Source: an uncultured Acidobacteriota bacterium (GTDB taxonomy: Bacteria; Acidobacteriota; Vicinamibacteria; Vicinamibacterales; UBA2999). From it: 38,513 nucleotides of DNA. The stretch is from assembly GCA_902826065.1 (NCBI GenBank), contig CADEDM010000027.1, positions 1 through 38,513 on the forward strand, read 5' to 3'. This document shows, piece after piece, positions 32,136 to 38,513 of the stretch (position 1 is its first letter; every line of letters begins with the position of its first letter). The notes under the pieces were generated by a model. The model had not been told where the DNA came from. It saw nothing but the letters and a program-made list of their open reading frames with translations, and ran no database searches. The translations under genes were made by a program, and so were the position numbers.

Positions 32136-33086
32136 TCACTGTCCGGCGCGCTTCTGCTGCGCCGTCAGCACCGCCTGGAACATCGCCTCGGTGAGGTCGA
32201 GTTCGCGCCCGTACCCGGCCGGGTCGATGAACGGGTTGAGGCCACCCTTGTCGAGGCGCGCGTGCTTCTCGGCCATGCGGTACATCGCCGGGTGCGAGGC
32301 CAGCGGCACGTCGCACGGCAGCGCCCGCGACACCGTGAAGGCGCGCCGGAACTCGTCGGCGATGGCCGGCGCCTCGGTGTTGTTCACCAGCTGGAAGCCG
32401 GGATTCACGCCCAGGCTGCCGACGATCACGACGTCGAGCGCGCGGCCGCCTTCGGTGGCGGTGAGCGTCCAGGTCGTGCAGCCGCGCGAGTGCCCGGGCG
32501 TCAGATGCGCGACCAGGGTCGTGGCTCCCAGCGTGACGCTGTCACCGTCGTGGATCACGCGGTCGATCGGATGCGGTTTCCCGCCGGGACGCATGCGTTC
32601 GAGCGCCGGCACGTCCTCGGCCATCGCCACGACCTGCGCACCGCTCAGCGCCTTCACCGCGGCGTCGCCTTCCATGTGGTCCCCGTGCGCGTGGCTGCCG
32701 AGCACGATGCGGATGTCCGAGACCTTGAAGCCCAGCGCCTCGACCGACTTCTGGATCACCGGCACGTTGCGCTCGTAGGAGCTGTTGATCAGGATGTGTC
32801 CCTGCGGCGTCGCGATGAGGAACGAGGCCAGGCTCGCGGTGCCGACGTAATAGATGTTGCCGACGATGCGGTGCGGCGGAAACGCCGTGGTCTGATCGTC
32901 GCGCCCACCCAGGTTGCGCTGCAGCAGCGACTGCTGGTTCCACGTCTCGCCGTGCACGGTCACGACCGGCCAGCCGCCCGGCGGCTCCGGCGCCGTCACC
33001 TGCGCGTCGGCGCGCGGTGACATCACGAGACACAGGCACAAGCACGCCACCAACACCGGTACACGGCGACGAACGCAGACGCGCAT
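32136..33086 (-). CDS. Subclass B3 metallo-beta-lactamase
   Basis: The 316-residue product has a Sec signal peptide (VLVACLCLCLVMSPRADAQ, 1-29) and a complete B3 two-zinc site: His132, His134, Asp136 and His137 in SHAHGDHMEG, His199 in TPGHSRGCTTWT and His265 in LASHPAMYRM. ILINSSYERN (98-107) and GSLGVNPGF also fit B3 enzymes. The family hydrolyses penicillins, cephalosporins and carbapenems in the periplasm; activity of this one is inferred, as B3-like proteins include lactonases. AAGGAG (33092-33097) lies 5 nt before the ATG. It is upstream of the Ser/Thr kinase gene with a 37-bp gap and divergent from a hybrid histidine kinase. Confidence 0.9.
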   Translation of the reverse strand: MRVCVRRRVPVLVACLCLCLVMSPRADAQVTAPEPPGGWPVVTVHGETWNQQSLLQRNLGGRDDQTTAFPPHRIVGNIYYVGTASLASFLIATPQGHILINSSYERNVPVIQKSVEALGFKVSDIRIVLGSHAHGDHMEGDAAVKALSGAQVVAMAEDVPALERMRPGGKPHPIDRVIHDGDSVTLGATTLVAHLTPGHSRGCTTWTLTATEGGRALDVVIVGSLGVNPGFQLVNNTEAPAIADEFRRAFTVSRALPCDVPLASHPAMYRMAEKHARLDKGGLNPFIDPAGYGRELDLTEAMFQAVLTAQQKRAGQ

Positions 33087-33171
33087 ACGTGCTCCTTTCC
33101 AGCGACCAGGGCGACGCCGCGGACGCTACTACGTGCGCCGCGCAGCCGACAAGGCGCTCCCGGAGCCGTCA

Positions 33172-33181
33172 TTGCATGCAA
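33172..33181. promoter_or_regulatory. TTGCATGCAA palindrome in the lactamase/hybrid-kinase divergent region
   Basis: A perfect 10-bp palindrome with low G+C lies near the middle of the 183-bp gap between two divergent genes, 85 bp from the lactamase start and 88 bp from the kinase start. It could be an operator. Nothing else in this gap was recognisable apart from the lactamase ribosome site. Confidence 0.3.
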
Positions 33182-33269
33182 CTCCGCGCACGCGATGTAC
33201 GGGATCGACCTGGCCGGTGTTGATCGGGGCGTATGAATCCCCCTATCGCCTCGGGCATCGAGCTCATCC

Positions 33270-36236
33270 GTGCCTGAGACCCACGGTCAGGTGGACGGCC
33301 GGCGCCGCACCTCACTCGGGTGGCGGCTGCCGCTGTTGATCAGCGGCCTGGTCCTGGCCGTGCTCGTCATCGTGGTCGTGGCGGCCTACCGCGAGGTGGT
33401 GAACACGCTCGAGCGGGGTGCTGCCGAGCGGGCACGCCAGGCAGCCACCCAGGTCGCCAGCATCCTCGTGCCGTCGTCGGCTCAGGTCCTGGCGGCACTG
33501 CAGCGGGCGACGCCGGCGGTGCGGGACTATCTCACCAACCCGACGGCCGACCGGCAGGCCGCGGCTCGCGCACTGCTCGCCGTGCTGGCCACCACGACGC
33601 CGGCGCGGCGCGTCACGGTGTGGAGCCCCACGGGCGTGCCGCTGTTCGACATCCCTCCGCGATCGGCCGGCGACGACGGCGCCGTGCCCGAGCCGGTGCC
33701 GGCGCCCGATCAGCCGCCAGCCGCGGGCACCGGCGAGATGCGTGCGCACGGGCAGGTGGCGTACGCCGACACCGGCGTGCCGGTGCGCGCCGAGGGCGAC
33801 GGCTCGCTTCTCGTCGGATCGATCAGCGTGCGCTCGGCCCTGCAGATCAACCCGCCGGACCTGCTCAGCCGCCTGATCGGCAGCGACGCGCGCATCCTGT
33901 TCGGCAACCGCAGTGGCAGCCTGTGGACCGACATGACCCGCATCGTCAGCGGACCGGTGGTCGATCCCGCGGCGAGCGGCGCACAGCGCTATCGACACCC
34001 CGACGGCGACGAGCGCATCGGCGCGCTCGCGGCCTTCGGCGCCGCGCCGTGGGTGGTGTGGGTCGAGTTCCCGCGCGCGTCGGTCGTCGCCAGCGCCCAG
34101 GCCTTCCTCCGCGGCATGGCGCTCTTCCTGCTGGCCGTCGCCGTCGGGGCCGTCTTCCTGGCGCGGCGGTTCGTTCTCGGCGTGACCGCGCCGCTGGCCG
34201 AGATGACCACCGCCGCCGAGGCGATGGCGACTGGCAACTACGAACGCCGCGTCGCCACCGATCGGAGCGACGAGATCGGGCGGCTCGGCCGCGCCTTCAA
34301 CGCCATGACCGACGACGTGGCGCGCGAGCTGGCCGAACGCAGGCGGGCGCTCGATCTCCTGGGCGCGAGCGAGGGCCGCTACCGGACGCTCTTCGACTAC
34401 GCGCCCGACGGCATCCTCATCGCCGACCCGGCGGGCCGCTACCTCGATGCCAATCCGAGCGCGGCCCGCATGCTCGGCTACTCCCGCGACGAGCTGATCG
34501 GGCGCACGGCCGAGGACATCGTCGTGCCGGAGGAAGTCGCGCACGTCGATCCGGCGCTGGAGGTGATCGGCGCCGACACCGACTACCAACGCGAGTGGCG
34601 GTTCCGCCGCCGCGACGGCTCGACGTTCGACGCCGACGTCATCGCCACGCAGATGCCCGACGGCAACATCCTGGCGATGCTGCGCGACATCACCGATCGC
34701 AACCTGGCGGTCGAAGCCGTGCGCCTGGCCGAGGCGCGGATGCGCTTCGCGCTCGAGAGCGCCGACGTCGGCATCTGGGACCTCGACTACCGCACCGGCG
34801 AGCTGCGCTGGTCGGAGATCCTCGAGGCGCAGCACGGCCTGTCGACCGGCGCTTTCAAGGGCACGCTCGGCGCGTTCCTCGCCCTCGTGCACCGCGACGA
34901 TCGCGACCGCGTGCGCCGCACGATGGACGAGGCCGCGAAGAAGGGCGGCGACTACCGCCTGCAGTACCGCATCGTGCGTCCCGACGGGGCGCTGCGCTGG
35001 ATCAACGGCGCCGGGCAGGTGATGCGTGACGGCGGCGTGCCCGTGCGGGCCGTGGGCATCTCGCTCGACGTCACGGCGCAGCAGACCCTCGAAGCGCAGT
35101 TCCAGCAGGCGCAGAAGATGGAGGCGATCGGGCGCCTCGCCGGCGGCGTCGCCCACGACTTCAACAACCTGCTCACCGCCATCCTCGGCTACTGCGAGCT
35201 GCTGCTCGACGACCTGCGGCCCGAGGATCCCCTGCGCTTCGAGATCTCGGAGATCGAGAAGGCCGGGCGGCAGGCGGCCGAGCTGACGCGCCAGCTGCTG
35301 GCCTTCAGCCGCAAGCAGATCATCGAGCCCACGCTGCTCGACCTCAACAGCGTCGTCTCGGGTCTGCACTCGCTGCTGCGGCGGCTGATCAGCGAGGACG
35401 TCGACATCATGCTCGGCCTCGACGAGCTGCCGATGCTGGTCAGCGCCGACCGCGGACAGATCGAGCAGATCGTCATGAACCTCGCCGTCAACGCCCGCGA
35501 CGCCATGCCGTCGGGCGGACGGCTCACCATCGAGACCGCGCACGTGGAACTCGACGAGGGCTACGCCGCGACGCATTTCAGCGTCGTGCCGGGCGCCTAC
35601 GTGGCGCTCACCGTCACCGACACCGGCGTGGGCATGACGCCGGAGGTGCAGTCACATCTCTTCGAGCCGTTCTTCACGACCAAGGAACCCGGCAAGGGCA
35701 CCGGGCTCGGCCTGGCGACCGTGCATGGCGTGGTGACGCGGTCGGGCGGCAACGTCGGCGTCTACAGCGAAGTGGGCCGTGGGACCTCGTTCAAGATCTA
35801 CCTGCCGCGCGCCGACGCCGGCGCCGTCGTCGACGCGCGACCGTCCGCGCCGGTCGCGCCGGTGCTGGGCCACGGCCACACCGTGCTCGTGGTCGACGAC
35901 AACGAGGGCCTGCGCCAGCTGATGTCCCGCACGCTGACACGCCAGGGGTTCGAGGTGCTGATCGCCGCCGACGCCGCCGAGGCCCTGCAGAAAGTCGACG
36001 CACACGCCGCCATCGACGTGTTGCTGACCGACGTCGTCATGCCGGGCGCGAGCGGACCTGAGCTGACCCTCGATCTGCAACAGCGTCGTCCGGGGCTGAA
36101 AGTCATCTACATGTCGGGCTACACCGAAGACGCGATCGTGCATCACGGGGTGCTCAAACCCGGTATCGCCTTCCTGCACAAGCCGTTTACGGCGCACGCG
36201 CTGGGCCAGAAGATCCGCGAAGTCCTCGGCCGCTGA
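33270..36236 (+). CDS. Hybrid sensor histidine kinase (HAMP-PAS-PAS-HisKA-HATPase-REC)
   Basis: The 988-residue protein starts at GTG. TM1 is about residues 14-36, followed by a periplasmic sensor region to about 270, TM2 (about 277-300) and HAMP (about 300-352). PAS1 begins at [20 protein letters not shown]2 at [15 protein letters not shown]. HisKA has His629 in [19 protein letters not shown], and the ATPase domain has [21 protein letters not shown] and [15 protein letters not shown]-terminal receiver (about 870-988) has VVDDN, the phospho-acceptor Asp921 in LLTDVVMPG and Lys in LHKPF. No output domain is attached, so a phosphorelay to a separate regulator is likely. It is divergent from the lactamase and 147 bp upstream of the cysteine-repeat gene; whether it controls either is unknown. 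Confidence 0.93.
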   Translation: MPETHGQVDGRRRTSLGWRLPLLISGLVLAVLVIVVVAAYREVVNTLERGAAERARQAATQVASILVPSSAQVLAALQRATPAVRDYLTNPTADRQAAARALLAVLATTTPARRVTVWSPTGVPLFDIPPRSAGDDGAVPEPVPAPDQPPAAGTGEMRAHGQVAYADTGVPVRAEGDGSLLVGSISVRSALQINPPDLLSRLIGSDARILFGNRSGSLWTDMTRIVSGPVVDPAASGAQRYRHPDGDERIGALAAFGAAPWVVWVEFPRASVVASAQAFLRGMALFLLAVAVGAVFLARRFVLGVTAPLAEMTTAAEAMATGNYERRVATDRSDEIGRLGRAFNAMTDDVARELAERRRALDLLGASEGRYRTLFDYAPDGILIADPAGRYLDANPSAARMLGYSRDELIGRTAEDIVVPEEVAHVDPALEVIGADTDYQREWRFRRRDGSTFDADVIATQMPDGNILAMLRDITDRNLAVEAVRLAEARMRFALESADVGIWDLDYRTGELRWSEILEAQHGLSTGAFKGTLGAFLALVHRDDRDRVRRTMDEAAKKGGDYRLQYRIVRPDGALRWINGAGQVMRDGGVPVRAVGISLDVTAQQTLEAQFQQAQKMEAIGRLAGGVAHDFNNLLTAILGYCELLLDDLRPEDPLRFEISEIEKAGRQAAELTRQLLAFSRKQIIEPTLLDLNSVVSGLHSLLRRLISEDVDIMLGLDELPMLVSADRGQIEQIVMNLAVNARDAMPSGGRLTIETAHVELDEGYAATHFSVVPGAYVALTVTDTGVGMTPEVQSHLFEPFFTTKEPGKGTGLGLATVHGVVTRSGGNVGVYSEVGRGTSFKIYLPRADAGAVVDARPSAPVAPVLGHGHTVLVVDDNEGLRQLMSRTLTRQGFEVLIAADAAEALQKVDAHAAIDVLLTDVVMPGASGPELTLDLQQRRPGLKVIYMSGYTEDAIVHHGVLKPGIAFLHKPFTAHALGQKIREVLGR

Positions 36237-36383
36237 TCGCGGCGCCGCCGGCGCGGCCAAAAACGCATCCTCGCGGCCGTCCCGCCCTGATGAGACGACT
36301 TGTTCCCGCGTGCCCCCGGCCCGGCCGGTGGAGCTCCTCCCGCGAGACGACGGTCGCACCACGGGACATCCGCGGAGGATCAC

Positions 36384-38333
36384 ATGGACAACGACGAACA
36401 TCTGATCGAGTGGCAGGAGGCCAGCGCCGCCGTCGGCACCCTGGCGAAGGACGAGAAGGACTTCACGGCGGCGGTCGAGGCATTCGACAAGGGCGACGCG
36501 GCGGTGTTCAGGCGCATCCTCGAACGCCACCAGTTGCTGCCGCACGCGACGCGCATCTGCTTCTGGCTGTGCACGTGGCGCTGCGTGCGCGTGGTGCGGC
36601 TGGTCTGCCACGAGCTGCCCACGGCCGGCCTGAACGTCGAGGAGTTCCACGACTTCGCGCACCTCGTGCAGCCGCTCGGCGAGCGACCAGACCTGCTGCG
36701 GCGCCTGATCGACGGCATCGACCGCGGCGACGCGCGCGGCTTCCACGCCATCGTCGAGGAGTTCAAGCTCCACAAGTACTGCTTCTTCCTGGCGATGTGG
36801 ATCTGCACGTTCCGCTGCCGCCGCTTCTGCCTGCTGCTGGCCACCCCCGTGGTCGAGCGTCCGCCCGATCCGTTCGAGGATCTGCGCGAGTCGATCGTGG
36901 CGCTGGCGCGGCTGGGCCAGGATCGCGCGTCGTTCACCAAGGCGCTGCAGTACTTCGAGAAGGGCGATGGCCCGAACTTCCGCGCGGTGCTGGACGGCGT
37001 GTCGCTGCTGCGCTACTGCCTGATCTACTGCCGGTGGTTCTGCCACTGGCACTGCTTCCGGCTCTGCTTCGTGCTGTGCCACAAGCTGCCCGACATCGAT
37101 CTCACGATCCCGCAGCTGCGCGAGTTCGCGCTGGCGCTGGGCCAGGCGGCCGGCGATCGCGACGCGCTGACGCAGGTCAGCGGCGCGTTGCTGAAGCAGG
37201 ACGCGCGCGCCTGGGGACCGTTGCTCGAACGGCTCAAGTTGAGCCGCTTCTGCTGGTATGTGTGCCGCTGGTACTGCCACCTGCACTGCGACCGGCGCTG
37301 CATCATCTTCTGCCCACCGGGCTGCACGTCGGTGTTCCGCTACATCGGCGGTTACAACGTGCTGACCGCCATCAACAGCAGCGGTGCTGGCAACGGACTC
37401 ACGACTGCCGACGCACGGGCGTTCTATCACGTCGTGCGCCTGAACGGCGTGCTCTGCAAGCAGCATGCGGGCGGACCCGCCGAGTATCGCTTCGAGTTCC
37501 GCGCGCCCGGGGGCGGGCCGTGGACCCCGCTGCCGACCGCGATGATCGCGCGCACCGAGATCGGGCAGTGGCAGGCGCCGCCGCTCGTGGCCGGTGATCC
37601 GATCCAGGTCAAGCCGTACACGGTGAAGGGCGCGGCGCCGAACGACATGGTGGCCGTCATCACCGCCGACGGCTGGATCCAGGTGCCGCAGGAGAGCAAC
37701 GTCAACCTGCCCACCGGCAACTTCGCGCCCAACGGCAACCTGGTGAATCTCGACACCCGGCTGCTGCAGGCGTGGACCGACATCGATCTCACGGGCAAGG
37801 CCGCCGGCCAGAGCACGACGCCGCCGCCACTCGGTCTCGACGAGACCTACGGCCTGCGGCTGGTGGTCCGGCGCGTGGGCCAGCCGGTCACGGCCACCGT
37901 GTCGGGCACGTGTGAGCGGGTCGCGATCTACAACCGCCACTACGACAACGTGCGGCACGGCGGGTCGTGGGCGCCGCAGGACGACGACGACCAGCTCGGC
38001 GCCGCGCTCGTGAACATCGACGAGATCGGCGGCGGGTGTGGCAAGGTCACGAACGCCCTGACCATCCGCTACACCGGGGCGCATCCCAACCTCGGGACCA
38101 TCACCGTGCGGATGCACGGCCCCGGCGGCCCGTACAACACGACGCTTGCCGATGCCGCGGGGTCGACGGCCGCGAACCGGTTCGGCGTCGCCACGCTGGT
38201 GCTGCCGCCGGGCACGACGGTGGCCGACCTGAAGAAGTGCGCCTACGTGGTCAAGTTGTCGGTCGACCTGCTGCTCACGACCGGTGACGGCAGCCCCGAT
38301 CCGATCGGCGACGAAGTGGCGTTCTGCAAGTAG
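36384..38333 (+). CDS. Unrecognised protein with four cysteine-ladder repeats and a beta-rich C-terminal half
   Basis: I do not recognise this 649-residue protein. The ATG at 36384 has GGAGGA at 36374-36379, 4 nt upstream; an extension to 36300 is unlikely. There is no signal peptide. Residues 10-314 hold four repeats of about 78 residues: an amphipathic helical part ending in G/Q-D-x-x-x-F/W (Asp38, 116, 195, 273), then a segment with Cys at Asp+17, +21, +25, +29, +33 and +37. Trp (+23) and Arg (+31) are invariant. Residues 320-649 look beta-rich, like two sandwich-type parts, with Cys358, 510, 552, 619 and 648. The Cys segments are also rich in Trp, Phe, Tyr, Arg and His. A soft-metal store or thiol scaffold is possible; no function can be assigned. 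A stem-loop follows the stop. Confidence 0.9.
   Translation: MDNDEHLIEWQEASAAVGTLAKDEKDFTAAVEAFDKGDAAVFRRILERHQLLPHATRICFWLCTWRCVRVVRLVCHELPTAGLNVEEFHDFAHLVQPLGERPDLLRRLIDGIDRGDARGFHAIVEEFKLHKYCFFLAMWICTFRCRRFCLLLATPVVERPPDPFEDLRESIVALARLGQDRASFTKALQYFEKGDGPNFRAVLDGVSLLRYCLIYCRWFCHWHCFRLCFVLCHKLPDIDLTIPQLREFALALGQAAGDRDALTQVSGALLKQDARAWGPLLERLKLSRFCWYVCRWYCHLHCDRRCIIFCPPGCTSVFRYIGGYNVLTAINSSGAGNGLTTADARAFYHVVRLNGVLCKQHAGGPAEYRFEFRAPGGGPWTPLPTAMIARTEIGQWQAPPLVAGDPIQVKPYTVKGAAPNDMVAVITADGWIQVPQESNVNLPTGNFAPNGNLVNLDTRLLQAWTDIDLTGKAAGQSTTPPPLGLDETYGLRLVVRRVGQPVTATVSGTCERVAIYNRHYDNVRHGGSWAPQDDDDQLGAALVNIDEIGGGCGKVTNALTIRYTGAHPNLGTITVRMHGPGGPYNTTLADAAGSTAANRFGVATLVLPPGTTVADLKKCAYVVKLSVDLLLTTGDGSPDPIGDEVAFCK
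36492..37313 (+). repeat. Four protein-level repeats carrying C-x3 cysteine ladders
   Basis: The units align without gaps from the Gly/Gln-Asp pair to the last ladder position: 36492-36608, 36726-36842, 36963-37079 and 37197-37313. Ladder residues are A55 C59 C63 C67 V71 C75; C133 A137 C141 C145 C149 A153; C212 C216 C220 C224 C228 C232; and C290 C294 C298 C302 C306 C310, with C314 one step further. The Asp-to-Asp distances are 78, 79 and 78 residues. DNA identity between units is low, so the duplications are old and the pattern is kept at protein level. Confidence 0.9.
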
Positions 38334-38341
38334 TCCCTCAG

Positions 38342-38368
38342 CCGGGCCTCTCCAGCGGGGAGGCCCGG
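38342..38368 (+). terminator. Terminator-like stem-loop after the cysteine-repeat gene
   Basis: The arms 38342-38353 and 38357-38368 pair over 12 positions with one G-U wobble around AGC, starting 8 bp after the stop. No T-run follows, as in most GC-rich terminators of this window. It separates the cysteine-repeat gene from the next one. Confidence 0.65.
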
Positions 38369-38407
38369 TGCGTTCGCCGTCGGCAATCCAGATCGCGGGC
38401 CCTGCCG

Positions 38408-38413
38408 TAGACT
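38408..38413 (+). promoter_or_regulatory. Candidate -10 box of the last gene
   Basis: TAGACT lies 9 nt before the ATG at 38423, which would give a nearly leaderless transcript. No -35 hexamer is evident. Confidence 0.35.
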
Positions 38414-38422
38414 GACGTTGGC

Positions 38423-38513
38423 ATGGACGCGACGGCGCGGATGCAGTGCATGGAGGTGTGGGGCGGCAGCCAGCTCGCCGACCACGCCACCGAGTTCAAC
38501 GGGCTCGACACCT
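38423..38513 (+). CDS. Probable PP2C/SpoIIE-family phosphatase, N-terminus only (3' end outside window)
   Basis: The frame from the ATG at 38423 stays open to the window edge and gives 30 residues. The segment CMEVWGGSQLADHATEFNGLD resembles the conserved start of PP2C/SpoIIE-type Ser/Thr phosphatases of Acidobacteria and Planctomycetes, which I recall as CMEVWGGN...PGLD. No catalytic residues are inside the window, so the call rests on this short motif alone. A second in-frame ATG at 38441 or a third at 38450 could be the real start. Confidence 0.45.
   Translation, partial: MDATARMQCMEVWGGSQLADHATEFNGLDT

Noticed and set aside
36242..36254. GCGCCG-C-CGGCGC palindrome after the hybrid kinase as terminator
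   Set aside because: The one-base centre leaves a stem of only about four pairs and no T-run follows; likely a chance GC palindrome.
33312..38117. Two long minus-strand frames (754 and 821 codons) opposite the hybrid kinase and the cysteine-repeat gene
   Set aside because: They read as antisense shadows; the plus-strand genes have ribosome sites or domain content and the cysteine register exists only on the plus strand.

Overview
The window is a GC-rich (about two-thirds G+C by eye), densely coded bacterial chromosome segment with 25 protein genes, two of them cut by the window edges. No rRNA, tRNA, CRISPR array, insertion sequence or prophage gene was seen, and no gene-free stretch exceeds 270 bp. 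The gene set suggests an Acidobacteriota chromosome, most likely class Vicinamibacteria (inference). The indicators are an ADOP-type double FtsX permease without an ATPase, a TonB receptor with an N-terminal carboxypeptidase-regulatory domain, NHL-repeat exported proteins, an ECF sigma gene next to a Ser/Thr kinase with a TPR tail, and a PF20091-type alpha/beta hydrolase.

Layout. 1-8244 (+) is a peptide and amine catabolism block: gamma-glutamyltransferase end, Tat-exported spermidine-dehydrogenase-like flavoprotein, M13 metallopeptidase, S9 dipeptidyl-peptidase and PepT. 8245-20358 (-) holds, in transcription order, a TonB receptor, a carboxypeptidase-regulatory/TPR protein and two NHL-repeat paralogues (the first three genes tightly packed), then a histidine kinase/OmpR-type regulator pair with its own promoter, then a DUF3830 / carbamoylase-like M20 hydrolase / amidase operon. 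20359-20625 is a divergent control region with a mirror-symmetric array of TGTC half-sites. 20626-21771 (+) is an exported FAH-family protein. 21823-28921 (-) holds an ADOP permease, alpha/beta hydrolase, cupin and HEAT-repeat protein. 29020-29616 (+) is an ECF sigma factor. 29630-33086 (-) holds a Ser/Thr kinase and, upstream of it, a complete subclass B3 metallo-beta-lactamase. 33270-38333 (+) holds a hybrid histidine kinase and an unrecognised cysteine-repeat protein. The N-terminus of a probable PP2C/SpoIIE-type phosphatase starts at 38423.

The main discovery candidate is the 649-residue protein at 36384-38333. Four gapless repeats of about 78 residues each carry a cysteine ladder with exact C-x3 spacing: 20 of 24 ladder positions are Cys, and two repeats have all six. 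I know no described family with this pattern; a Cu(I) or other soft-metal store or thiol scaffold is a hypothesis. The second candidate is the 20435-20529 half-site array, whose three units on each side and two candidate -10 boxes are placed symmetrically about base 20487, suggesting one regulator driving the TonB operon and the exported FAH-family gene together.
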